From positions 1-30,313 of the forward strand of contig WTHO01000141.1 in the NCBI GenBank assembly GCA_011523115.1: a stretch of DNA of 30,313 bases. Reading direction: 5' to 3'. Below are positions 1 through 7,941 of this stretch, one piece after another. The stretch comes from Halieaceae bacterium. GTDB lineage: Bacteria > Pseudomonadota > Gammaproteobacteria > Pseudomonadales > Halieaceae. The notes beneath the pieces are model-generated. The model was not told the origin of the DNA, did not search any database, and was given only the letters and a program-made list of their open reading frames with translations. The position numbers and the translations under genes were made by a program. How positions within the stretch are numbered: position 1 is the first letter of the stretch; every line of letters starts with the position of its first letter.

Positions 1-31
1 CAGTCCGCGTCGAATAACCTGAGTCACTGAG

Positions 32-1561
32 ATGTCCATTGATCCCAATACGCCCGTTTTGCTGGGCGCAGGTCAGTTTACCGAGCGTCTCGACGACCAG
101 TTCGAAGGACTGATGCCAGAGGACTTGGCGGCGCGCGCGTGTGAAGCTGCACTGGCCGATACTGGCGCGGCTGAGTCGCTGAGCCCGCTGATAGATCGTC
201 TCGCTTGCGTAAGAATGTTCGCTCACTCCGTGCCCGATTTTATCGTGCCCGTCATCGCTCCCTTTGGGCGCAGCAGTAGCCCGCCGTTGTCGATTTTGAG
301 TCGGCTCGCATTGCCGAATGCTGCCGCTATCTACTCGCGGGCCTGCGGTGATGAACCGCAGCGCTTGGTCTTCGAGCTCGGTGATGCGCTGGTGCGAGGT
401 GAAATCAACGGCGCGATCATCTGCGGTGCTGAAGCGCTGGCCACCTCCCGTCAGTTTCAGCGACAGGGTCTGTCGGTGGACTGGAGTGACGAGCCCGAGG
501 GTGACACCGACGATCGTGGCGCCTGCACTGAGCTGCTCTTCGATGCCGAGCTCAATCGGCACGGTGCATGGAATCCTGTCGATATCTATCCCTTACAAGA
601 ACAGGTGAGGCGGAGTGAGCTCGGCCTCAGTAAGTCGGCCTATCGGTCGCTGTTAGCAGAGCTGATGGCCCGCTTTAACGCCGTGGCGGCGGCCAACTCG
701 TATGCCATGTTTGGCGATGTCATGACGGCGGCAGAGATCGGCGAGGAGTCGGGCAAAAACCGTCTGATGGGTGATCCACACCTAAAATCGATGGTGGCCA
801 AAGATGGCGTGAATCAGGCCTCGGCCCTGGTACTCACTCGCTGGGAGACGGCGCAAGCCCTCGATGTTGCGGAGCGGGCGATTTTCCTCCATGGGCATGG
901 GACCGGCACAGAGCCCCAGGTCTTGAACCGACGCTCGATAGGACAGTCAGAGGCGATGGCGGCGGCCTATCGCAGCGCGTTGGCGGGTGCAGGTATCGAA
1001 AGTGAGCAGATTGGCGCCGCGGATCTGTATTCTTGTTTTCCGATTGCCGTATGGGTGGCGATGGATGCCTTGGGCATGAGCCTTAATGACCCAAGGCCGC
1101 TGACATTGACCGGTGGTTTACCCTTCTTTGGCGGGCCGGGTAACAACTACTCGACCCATGGGATCGCCGAGATGGTGCATTGGTTGCGAGCGCAGTCTGC
1201 ACCGTCGTACGGCATTGTCGGTGCCAATGGTGGTTATCTTTCCAAGCATGCCGTGGGCATTTATGCCAACATTCCCGCCGAGTTTCCTGAAGCGGTCCCG
1301 GAATTCAAGGCCCCCGAGGTTGTTGAGGTTGTCTCGGACCCGGAGCCCGATGGGGTCATTGAGAGTTATACCTTTCAGCCACAGAAAGGCACGGCAAGGG
1401 CGGTTGTTGTGGGCCGACAGGTGTCCGACGGGCGCCGTTGGGTCGCAGTGGCTGACCCCGAGGATGCCGAGCTGCTTGACTGGTTCAAGCAGGCGGACCC
1501 ATTGGGTGAGCAGGTCGTGGTGACAGCAGGTGAGCGCAATATCGTGCGCCGGCGGGCCTAG
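32..1561 (+). CDS. Thiolase-like acetyl-CoA acetyltransferase family protein
   Basis: 509 aa, thiolase superfamily (acyl-CoA C-acyltransferase / SCP-x-like). The family forms or cleaves carbon-carbon bonds in acyl-CoA metabolism. Visible landmarks are an N-terminal VLLGAGQF strand, a Cys at about residue 105 in an ACGDEPQRL segment that lines up with the nucleophile loop of thiolases, DLYSCFP (331-337), and GGPGNNYSTHG (367-377) carrying the conserved His376. The usual C-terminal catalytic Cys (CxGGG type) is replaced by ANGGYLSKH (398-406). Beyond residue 430 is an extra C-terminal domain of about 80 residues that resembles the appendage of this subfamily rather than a classic degradative thiolase. 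The ATG has only a weak ribosome-binding site. The SDR and crotonase genes immediately downstream point to an acyl-CoA degradation operon. Family is confident; exact substrate and even catalytic competence are open. Confidence 0.85.
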   Translation: MSIDPNTPVLLGAGQFTERLDDQFEGLMPEDLAARACEAALADTGAAESLSPLIDRLACVRMFAHSVPDFIVPVIAPFGRSSSPPLSILSRLALPNAAAIYSRACGDEPQRLVFELGDALVRGEINGAIICGAEALATSRQFQRQGLSVDWSDEPEGDTDDRGACTELLFDAELNRHGAWNPVDIYPLQEQVRRSELGLSKSAYRSLLAELMARFNAVAAANSYAMFGDVMTAAEIGEESGKNRLMGDPHLKSMVAKDGVNQASALVLTRWETAQALDVAERAIFLHGHGTGTEPQVLNRRSIGQSEAMAAAYRSALAGAGIESEQIGAADLYSCFPIAVWVAMDALGMSLNDPRPLTLTGGLPFFGGPGNNYSTHGIAEMVHWLRAQSAPSYGIVGANGGYLSKHAVGIYANIPAEFPEAVPEFKAPEVVEVVSDPEPDGVIESYTFQPQKGTARAVVVGRQVSDGRRWVAVADPEDAELLDWFKQADPLGEQVVVTAGERNIVRRRA

Positions 1562-1601
1562 CCAAAAGAGATTAATCTGAGTGAGAAATAGGAGTTAACA
1601 C

Positions 1602-2375
1602 ATGGATATCAATGGAAAAGTTGCCGTCGTCACCGGGGGTGCCTCGGGCATCGGTCAGGCGGTGACACGTCGGATCGCCGCGGCGGGCGGCAAGGTCGTT
1701 ATTTTTGACTTGAATGAGGATGCGGGGCAGGGAATGGTCGCCGAGCTCGGGGCCGACAACTGCGTCTTCGCCAATGTGAATGTGGTGGACGAAGCGTCCG
1801 CAAAAGCGGGTGTTGAGGCCGCTGTAGGCGCATTTGGCACCATCCATATCAACGTAAACTGTGCGGGTATCGGCAACGCGGCGAAAACCCTTGGCCGGGA
1901 CGGACCGTTCCCGATGGACGTCTGGAATAAAGTCATATCAGTGAACCTGACGGGCACCTTCAATGTGCTGCGATTGTGTGCGGAGGTTATGGCAAAGCAT
2001 GATCCTGTCACCGACGACGGTGCTCGTGGCGTCATTATCAACACGGCTTCCGTGGCTGCCTATGAGGGTCAGATGGGGCAGGCTGCCTACAGTGCCAGTA
2101 AGGGGGGCATCGTCGGGATGACACTGCCTATCGCACGAGATCTCTCAACCCTTGGCATCCGCGTCAATACGATTGTACCGGGCCTGATCAACACACCCTT
2201 GTTCAATGGTCTGACACCGGAGTTCGTCGAATCGCTGTCGCAGTCAGTGCTGTATCCCAAGCGTCTGGGAAGGCCTGAGGAAATCGCGCAGCTGGCGACC
2301 TCAATAATTGATAATGATTACATCAATGGTGAATGCATCCGCATGGACGGCGGCATCCGCATGCAACCCCGTTAA
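1602..2375 (+). CDS. SDR-family NAD(P)-dependent dehydrogenase (3-hydroxyacyl-CoA type)
   Basis: 257 aa, classical short-chain dehydrogenase. The Rossmann motif TGGASGIG is at 11-18, and an acidic residue (D36) ends beta-2, favouring NAD over NADP. NCAG is at 86-89, and the catalytic residues are S150, Y163 and K167 (YSASK). The long insert around GRDGPFPMDVW and overall pattern resemble type II 3-hydroxyacyl-CoA dehydrogenase (HSD17B10-like), which oxidises 3-hydroxyacyl-CoA to 3-ketoacyl-CoA. The start ATG has a good AGGAG about 8 nt upstream. It lies 40 nt after the thiolase-like gene and 14 nt before the crotonase gene, so the three probably form consecutive steps of a beta-oxidation-like pathway. 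Substrate specificity cannot be read from sequence. Confidence 0.9.
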   Translation: MDINGKVAVVTGGASGIGQAVTRRIAAAGGKVVIFDLNEDAGQGMVAELGADNCVFANVNVVDEASAKAGVEAAVGAFGTIHINVNCAGIGNAAKTLGRDGPFPMDVWNKVISVNLTGTFNVLRLCAEVMAKHDPVTDDGARGVIINTASVAAYEGQMGQAAYSASKGGIVGMTLPIARDLSTLGIRVNTIVPGLINTPLFNGLTPEFVESLSQSVLYPKRLGRPEEIAQLATSIIDNDYINGECIRMDGGIRMQPR

Positions 2376-2389
2376 CAAGGAGCGTCACG

Positions 2390-3160
2390 ATGTCAGACGA
2401 AGCAACAGTTTTAACCGAAGAGGCCGATGGCGTGCTCGTCATCACCATCAATCGCCCGGAAGCTAAAAATGCGGTGAACCTAGCGGTCGCGCAGGGCGTT
2501 GCCGCAGCGCTTGAGCGTCTTGATAGCGATGACTCGCTGCGGGTTGGGGTATTGACCGGTGCCGGCGGCACGTTTTGCGCAGGCATGGACCTGAAGGCCT
2601 TCGTATCCGGCGAGTTTCCGCACATCGATGGACGAGGTTTTGGTGGCATGACAGAACGCTCCGCCGATAAGCCTTTGATCGCAGCGGTCGAGGGTTACGC
2701 CCTCGCCGGTGGCTGCGAGCTGGCAATCGCTTGCGACCTTATCATTGCTGCCGATAACGCTAAGTTTGGCATCCCCGAAGTGAAGCGGGGCCTTGTCGCT
2801 GCCGCGGGTGGTCTGGTCCGTTTGCCGTCCCAGATTCCCTATCGGGTAGCGATGGAGTTGGCCCTGACAGGCGAATTCATGGCCGCAGACCGCGCGTTGG
2901 CCATGGGTTTGGTCAATCAACTGACCGAGGCAGGCGGCGCATTAGACGCCGCCAAGTCATTGGCCCAGCGAATCGCCGAGAATGGCCCGATGGCCGTCAA
3001 GGTGAGCAAAGCCATCATCAAGGCGTCCCGCGACTGGAGTGATGATGAGGCCTGGACGAACCAAAACGCACTCACTCAACCCGTTTTCACCAGCGAGGAT
3101 GCGATCGAGGGCGCGACGGCTTTTGCAGAAAAACGCAAGCCGGAGTGGAAGGGGCGTTGA
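2390..3160 (+). CDS. Crotonase-family enoyl-CoA hydratase
   Basis: 256 aa from the ATG at 2390, chosen because AAGGAG lies just upstream. The open frame extends further upstream into the SDR gene but without a ribosome-binding site. Crotonase fold: ITINRPEAKNAVN (19-31), the first oxyanion-hole segment TFCAGMDLKAF (61-71), and the second ALAGGCELAIACD (104-116). Both catalytic glutamates of enoyl-CoA hydratase appear present (E110 and E130 in GIPEVKRG). The likely reaction is hydration of a 2,3-enoyl-CoA to the 3-hydroxyacyl-CoA, the substrate the upstream SDR would oxidise. Other crotonase activities (isomerase, dehalogenase) cannot be excluded. Confidence 0.9.
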   Translation: MSDEATVLTEEADGVLVITINRPEAKNAVNLAVAQGVAAALERLDSDDSLRVGVLTGAGGTFCAGMDLKAFVSGEFPHIDGRGFGGMTERSADKPLIAAVEGYALAGGCELAIACDLIIAADNAKFGIPEVKRGLVAAAGGLVRLPSQIPYRVAMELALTGEFMAADRALAMGLVNQLTEAGGALDAAKSLAQRIAENGPMAVKVSKAIIKASRDWSDDEAWTNQNALTQPVFTSEDAIEGATAFAEKRKPEWKGR

Positions 3161-3259
3161 GTTAACCAATCTCGGTTTGATCTTTGCAGAGTCCATGGCA
3201 CATTTAGCCAACTAGGCTCTGCGCAATAGTCAGGGGCACGAAGTGGGGACGAAGTAGCG

Positions 3260-4384
3260 GTGAACGAGAGCGACCTTGGAGTTATCAGAAAACTACTGGC
3301 GCATGATCTTATGCAGGTCTACGTGCGGTTGTTTTTACTACTCAGTGTCGCTTGGTTTTCAGTTGAGATCTTCGCGCCGTTCCTCGCCCTGATGCTTTGG
3401 TCTGTCATTCTGGCCGTGTCCCTGTACCCGCTGAATCAATGGTTGTCGCTGCGTCTGCACCTGAGCGAGGGGAAGGCGGCGATTGTTTTTGTCGTGATGG
3501 CCTTTGTCATCGTGGGGGCGCCTACCGTAGCTTTGGGCGTTTCGCTGGCAGAGCACGTCCGGGAATGGGTCACGATTCTGGGAGATCAGCAGGTGCAGGT
3601 TCCGGAGGCTAATCCTGCGGTGGCTGAGTGGCCGCTCATTGGGCCAGCCATATATGACCTGTGGCAGCGAGCCCACGAGGATCTGATGTCAGCGGCGCGG
3701 ATGATCCAGCCGCAATTACTGTCTGGCGGTCGCATTTTGCTCGGTGCTGCTGCAAACACTCTTCTAGCGCTGATCCTGTTTTTCGTCGCGCTACTGATCG
3801 CCGGGCTTATGATGGCCAACGCGACAGCGGGTGCGAACCGAAGTCGGCAACTGCTGGGCACCTTTGCCGACCATGAACGGGGCGACGAGATTCAGACGTT
3901 GGTTGTTGCCACTATCCGCTCCGTCTCGAACGGGGTGGTAGGCGTGGCATTTTTGCAGGCTCTGGCACTGGGTGTCGGCTTTCTGGCCCTGGGCGTTCCG
4001 GCGGCAGGCGTGTTGGCGCTCCTCGTGCTCTTCCTCGGGGTCTTGCAACTTCCCTCAGCGCTGGTTGTGCTCCCCGCTTTGGCCTGGGTATGGCTGGTAG
4101 GCGATGGTGGCACTGTCGGTAATGCCATCGGCACGCTTTATTTGCTTGCTGCGGGGATGGCAGATGGTCTTCTCAAGCCGTATCTCCTGGGGCGTGGTGT
4201 CGATACGCCGATGCCCGTGGTGTTGATCGGCGCCCTGGGTGGTATGGCCGCGGAGGGCTTGATCGGTCTTTTCGTCGGTGCAGTAACGCTGTCGGTGGGT
4301 TACAAGTTGCTCATGTCGTGGGTTGACCATAGCGTCGCCGAGCAAGAGGCGCTTGAGCAATCCGAGGGCAACTCTGGAGCCTGA
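3260..4384 (+). CDS. AI-2E family transporter (PerM/YdiK-like)
   Basis: 374 aa integral membrane protein of the AI-2E/UPF0118 family. Hydrophobic segments occur at about 22-56, 72-96, 160-188, 222-280, 290-310 and 318-352, separated by a polar loop (100-155). The C-terminal GVDTPMPVVLIGALGG segment (313-328) is characteristic of this family. Despite the family name only some members export autoinducer-2; others act in ion or sodium/proton transport, so substrate is unknown. It starts with GTG at 3260. The 99-nt gap after the crotonase gene holds no clear terminator, and its position suggests an independent unit. Confidence 0.85.
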   Translation: MNESDLGVIRKLLAHDLMQVYVRLFLLLSVAWFSVEIFAPFLALMLWSVILAVSLYPLNQWLSLRLHLSEGKAAIVFVVMAFVIVGAPTVALGVSLAEHVREWVTILGDQQVQVPEANPAVAEWPLIGPAIYDLWQRAHEDLMSAARMIQPQLLSGGRILLGAAANTLLALILFFVALLIAGLMMANATAGANRSRQLLGTFADHERGDEIQTLVVATIRSVSNGVVGVAFLQALALGVGFLALGVPAAGVLALLVLFLGVLQLPSALVVLPALAWVWLVGDGGTVGNAIGTLYLLAAGMADGLLKPYLLGRGVDTPMPVVLIGALGGMAAEGLIGLFVGAVTLSVGYKLLMSWVDHSVAEQEALEQSEGNSGA

Positions 4385-4477
4385 GCGACCCGTCGACCTT
4401 TGAGCCCTCGCCGTGTGGTCCGTAACGAAATTCGTGGCGTAATGCTCTCAGTTCATTGTCACCAGCGGCTTCACACC

Positions 4478-6271
4478 ATGTCTCGTCTCGTCATCCCGAA
4501 CCCATCAGTCACCCTGTTGCTACTGTTGCTCGCGGCCTGCGCGGGGCCTGACTACCGGGCCATAACGGATGCCTCGATCGCAACCACTACCGGTGTGGTC
4601 AGTGCCGAGGCCGGCCCGGAGGGGGCGATGAGGTATCGGGATATCCCGTTTGCCAAGCCGCCGGTTGCGGGGCGTCGCTGGGCGGCGCCAGAGACGCTAC
4701 ACAGTCCAGAGAGCCAGATCATACCGTTGCCGGACATGGTGATGTGCCCGCAGCCTCAAAGCATGGCGTCTGGCGGTGCCGTTGGGGCGTATCTCGGTTC
4801 TGAAGATTGCCTTTATCTCGATGTCTACACCCCGGGTAATTTGGCTGTCGACGCTCCTTTGCCCGTGATGCTATGGATCCACGGGGGGAGTAATCTGACT
4901 GGCCATAAGGGTACTTATGACTTTTCTCGGTTAGCCGCTAGAGAGAAGGTGGTGGTCGTGGTGATCAACTATCGATTGGGTCCCTTCGGCTGGTTCGCTC
5001 ATCCCGCCTTGAATGGCGAGAATCTGACCGAGCCCGCATTGGCAAATTTCGGCACGCTGGACATGATTGAGGCACTGCGGTGGACGAAAACCAACATTGC
5101 CCAATTTGGCGGTGACCCGACCAACGTCACGGTTTTCGGGGAGAGTGCCGGTGGTCGAAATGTCTTTAGCCTGTTGGCGTCACCGCTTGCCGATGGACTG
5201 TTTCACAGAGCGATCGCGCAGTCGGGGCATGTCAGGAGCGTTACGCTGGATGAGGCGTATAACGGTGAGCGGCAGTACCCTATGGTGGATAGGGGCAGTT
5301 GGGAGGTCGTCGGTGCGCTGGGCCTGGAGCCTGAGTCTGCGACAGCGCGAGCCTTACGAGAGGTGTCGACCAGTGACCTGCTCGAGGCTTACTTTGAGCT
5401 TGATGAGGATCACATCCAGCCGCTGGTTATCCGCGATGGGGTTGTGATTCCCAAAGCCGGTATTTTGGCGGCATTGGCGGATCCAGAGTACGCCAAAGAC
5501 GTTCCGGTGATGGCGGGTACGACGCGGGACGAAATCACACTTTGGGTAGGTTTGAGCCGGTATTTCGTCGACATCAGTTACCCACTGACACGCTCTTTGC
5601 CGCCGAAAATTCGTATTAAAGACCCGCTGCTGTACGCCTTTTGGGTTGATATGCGCTCGCGTGGCTGGAAGTTGGGCGCGGTGGACCTGCCCTTCACTGC
5701 GATGCAGGCGGCGGGGTATGACCAACTTTATGCCTATCGCTTTGATTGGGATGAACAAGCCGATACCTATCTCGTACCCTTTTCAGAAATTTTGGGAGCC
5801 TCCCACGCGAGTGAGATCGCCTTCGTGATGGGCGCCCCAATGTACGGCTCTATCGGAAAATACATGTACCCCGACACGGAGTCTGCGGCAGAGATGACCG
5901 AGATCATGATGACGGGCTGGGCCGAATTTGCTCGCACAGGATCGCCCTCGTTGCCCGATGGCACACCGTGGGCCCCTTATGACGCGGAGAGGCCTGAATT
6001 CATGCGGCTGGATGCGGGCGGTGTGGGCATGAGTGATGATGTGCCGTCACGGGATGAGCTCCTTGAGCAGGTCGCGCGCACCGAATTGTTGTCGCCACTG
6101 GAGCAGTGTTTGCTGGTGTGGGAATTGGTCACGGCGGTGGGTGTGCCGGACTACGAGGCTTACGCCCTCTGGAATGCTGGGCGCTGTGCCGAGACAGACG
6201 CACCTGCTGAAAAGCGTCGCATTCGTGAGGCGCTCGAGGCAGAGTACGGCAGTGTCTATTTTTCGGGATAG
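4478..6271 (+). CDS. Type-B carboxylesterase, probable lipoprotein
   Basis: 597 aa from the ATG at 4478. The frame is open upstream to 4400, but only the ATG at 4478 places a signal peptide at the N-terminus. A run of six leucines followed by LAAC gives a lipobox with Cys21 as the lipidation site, so the enzyme is probably anchored in the envelope. The carboxylesterase type-B pattern is clear: EDCLYLDVYTP (109-119), oxyanion HGG (135-137), nucleophile elbow FGESAGG with Ser223, an Asp/Glu in TTRDE, and His in GASHASE. It hydrolyses carboxylic esters; the natural substrate is unknown. The protein is larger than typical bacterial members and carries a C-terminal extension after the usual end of the fold (about 545 onward). 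Confidence 0.85.
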   Translation: MSRLVIPNPSVTLLLLLLAACAGPDYRAITDASIATTTGVVSAEAGPEGAMRYRDIPFAKPPVAGRRWAAPETLHSPESQIIPLPDMVMCPQPQSMASGGAVGAYLGSEDCLYLDVYTPGNLAVDAPLPVMLWIHGGSNLTGHKGTYDFSRLAAREKVVVVVINYRLGPFGWFAHPALNGENLTEPALANFGTLDMIEALRWTKTNIAQFGGDPTNVTVFGESAGGRNVFSLLASPLADGLFHRAIAQSGHVRSVTLDEAYNGERQYPMVDRGSWEVVGALGLEPESATARALREVSTSDLLEAYFELDEDHIQPLVIRDGVVIPKAGILAALADPEYAKDVPVMAGTTRDEITLWVGLSRYFVDISYPLTRSLPPKIRIKDPLLYAFWVDMRSRGWKLGAVDLPFTAMQAAGYDQLYAYRFDWDEQADTYLVPFSEILGASHASEIAFVMGAPMYGSIGKYMYPDTESAAEMTEIMMTGWAEFARTGSPSLPDGTPWAPYDAERPEFMRLDAGGVGMSDDVPSRDELLEQVARTELLSPLEQCLLVWELVTAVGVPDYEAYALWNAGRCAETDAPAEKRRIREALEAEYGSVYFSG

Positions 6272-6291
6272 CACTTCAGTGTCAGGGCATC

Positions 6292-6945
6292 GTGGGGTCT
6301 AGGGCGCAGGTCCTCGCCATCGCTGGTGGCTCCGGTAGCGGAAAGACGACGCTTGCGGGTGCGTTGCTGGAGGTGTTAACGCCCGACCGCGTGGCCCTTG
6401 TGCCACTCGACACCTATTACCACGACCTGTCTCACCTCCCACTGAAAGACAGAGAGTCAATAAACTTTGATCACCCCGAGGCGCTCGATTTGGCGTTGTT
6501 CTGCTGCCACCTTGAATGCTTGCGCAGGGGCGAGCCCGCAGAGTGCCCTGACTATGATTTCACTGCCCATTGTCGGCGGTCGGCGACCAGACGAGTTGAG
6601 CCGAGGCGGCTGATCGTGGTCGAGGGGATTTTCCTCGCAGCGACTCCCGCACTGCGCGACCTCTATGATCACTTGGTGTTTATTGAGACGCCCGCAAAGT
6701 TGAGGCGTGACAGGCGTCATCGGCGGGATCAATTTGAGAGGGGCCGCGATGCGGCCTCCATCGAGCGTTTTTGGATGAGGGCCGAAGAAAGCTTTGCCGA
6801 TTGGGGCCCTGTTGCAAGGGAATCGGCGGATCAGGTGATCGACGGGGCACAATCTCCGCAAGCGATGCTGGCGGATCTGACCGCTACGTTCGAGCTGGGA
6901 AAGCCTGCCAAAGCGGTAGCCAGCATCGCTGCTGCCCGCGGCTGA
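6292..6945 (+). CDS. udk: Uridine kinase family protein
   Basis: 217 aa P-loop kinase. The Walker A motif AGGSGSGKTT is at 11-20, LDTYYHD (39-45) carries the substrate-binding Asp/Tyr cluster of uridine kinases, FDHPEALD (59-66) is a family hallmark, and VVEGIF (108-113) is the Walker B-like strand. Length matches Udk (about 210 aa). The RRDRRHRRDQFERGR segment corresponds to the lid region. The expected reaction is phosphorylation of uridine or cytidine to the monophosphate in pyrimidine salvage. The GTG start lies 20 nt after the esterase stop and may be cotranscribed with it. Phosphoribulokinase-like relatives share the fold, so the symbol is a family call. Confidence 0.8.
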   Translation: MGSRAQVLAIAGGSGSGKTTLAGALLEVLTPDRVALVPLDTYYHDLSHLPLKDRESINFDHPEALDLALFCCHLECLRRGEPAECPDYDFTAHCRRSATRRVEPRRLIVVEGIFLAATPALRDLYDHLVFIETPAKLRRDRRHRRDQFERGRDAASIERFWMRAEESFADWGPVARESADQVIDGAQSPQAMLADLTATFELGKPAKAVASIAAARG

Positions 6946-6962
6946 GGTGCGCCAGAGATCGC

Positions 6963-7268
6963 TCAAGCTTCCCGCTGTTTGGCTGCCCACTCGAAATGAC
7001 GGGCTAGGACGGGGTCACTTCGCAGAGCCTCCAGCGAACAAAATTGCCTCGCCAGCGTCATCTCGTCGTATTCCCGATGTATGCCGCGGTGGCAGAGCCG
7101 GCAGACTCGCACCCCCGCCTGCAGTTTCTCCTTACTGAAATGCCGTCTGAAATGCGCCCGGCGATGTACCTTTTTGGGAATCAGGTGATGAAAGGTGAGC
7201 GGCACGACGCGCCCGCAACATGCGCATTGCCGCGAGACTTCGTGCGTGGGCTCTACGATGCGGGCAAT
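6963..7268 (-). CDS. Small HNH-family protein with CxxC zinc ligands
   Basis: About 101 aa if translation begins at the ATT at 7268. The only standard start in frame (GTG, 7205) would give 80 aa and delete a QCACCGR segment. The protein has HNH-nuclease features: CACC near residue 18-21, TFHHLIPKKVHRR in the middle, then CRLCHRGIHREYDE, where CxxC plus H..H would bind zinc and a metal ion. Small stand-alone HNH proteins of this type are widespread in Gammaproteobacteria and have no firmly assigned role. With the long form the gene would overlap the end of the glutathione peroxidase gene by 16 nt, suggesting translational coupling. It converges with the uridine kinase gene. Coding status is well supported; the start is uncertain. 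Confidence 0.7.
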   Translation of the reverse strand: MARIVEPTHEVSRQCACCGRVVPLTFHHLIPKKVHRRAHFRRHFSKEKLQAGVRVCRLCHRGIHREYDEMTLARQFCSLEALRSDPVLARHFEWAAKQREA

Positions 7269-7798
7269 GCCGCTTCAATCGCAGATCTGATTTCCTCTCC
7301 GTCGGGTTTGGCGCTGCTGGGAAAGTGGCCCACGATGTCACCAGAAGAGGACACAACGTATTTGTTGAAGTTCCAGCGCGGATAACCAGACGCTTCGCCA
7401 AGGCCCTTGAAAACCGGATTCGCGTCTGAGCCGCGGACGGGTGAGGTGGCCAGGACCGGGAAGGTCACGTCGTACTTCTCGAAGCACACTTCAGCGGCGT
7501 CGCCCTCATCGTTATCCTCCTGAAAAAAGTCGTCGCTGGAGAAGCCGAGCACAACCAGCCCACGGTCCTCGTACTCCCGGTGGATCTGCTCAAGACCTTC
7601 AAATTGGGAGGTATAGCCGCAGTAGCTGGCGGTATTCACGATGAGTAGTGCCTTGCCCTCGTAGGCCTCGCAAAACTGAATGTTCTCGGTTGAAGCCAGC
7701 TGGCGCATCGAGTGATTCAGAAAACTTGGACAAGAAGCAGACGCTCCAGCGGAGAGGGCGATGAGCAGTGTGGCTGCAGTGAGCGAGAGGGCTTTCAT
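7253..7798 (-). CDS. Secreted glutathione peroxidase family thiol peroxidase
   Basis: 181 aa from the ATG at 7798. The N-terminal stretch MKALSLTAATLLIALSAG then SASC is a signal peptide, so the enzyme probably acts in the periplasm. The peroxidatic Cys60 sits in NTASYCGYTSQ, equivalent to the (Se)Cys site of glutathione peroxidases, and WNFNKYVV retains the catalytic Trp/Asn. The usual FPCNQFG block is GFSSDDFFQE, so the Gln of the tetrad is Asp. Cys105 in EVCFEKYDVTFP stands about 45 residues after the peroxidatic Cys, the position of the resolving Cys in thioredoxin-type members, so thioredoxin-like rather than glutathione reductant is likely. It reduces hydrogen or lipid peroxides. The downstream HNH gene overlaps its 3' end. 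Confidence 0.85.
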   Translation of the reverse strand: MKALSLTAATLLIALSAGASASCPSFLNHSMRQLASTENIQFCEAYEGKALLIVNTASYCGYTSQFEGLEQIHREYEDRGLVVLGFSSDDFFQEDNDEGDAAEVCFEKYDVTFPVLATSPVRGSDANPVFKGLGEASGYPRWNFNKYVVSSSGDIVGHFPSSAKPDGEEIRSAIEAALPAS

Positions 7799-7941
7799 AG
7801 CGCATATTCCTTGGGTTGTGCGCTTTATACGACGGGGCAAAGGCCGCAGATCGCAGCCGTCACCGATTGCCCTCTCGGAGGACGACTTAGGCCTTGGTGA
7901 TGCCACAGGCGTGGGTCAGCACGAGATGGGTGTGCCCGCGT

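Noticed and set aside
1-31. End of an upstream gene
   Set aside because: All three plus-strand frames close by position 30, and the frame ending TGA at 28-30 could be the tail of a preceding gene, but the fragment is too short to support a call.
3161-3259. Inverted GCAGAG / CTCTGC pair as a terminator after the crotonase gene
   Set aside because: The arms are only 6 bp and separated by more than 20 nt, with no T-run.
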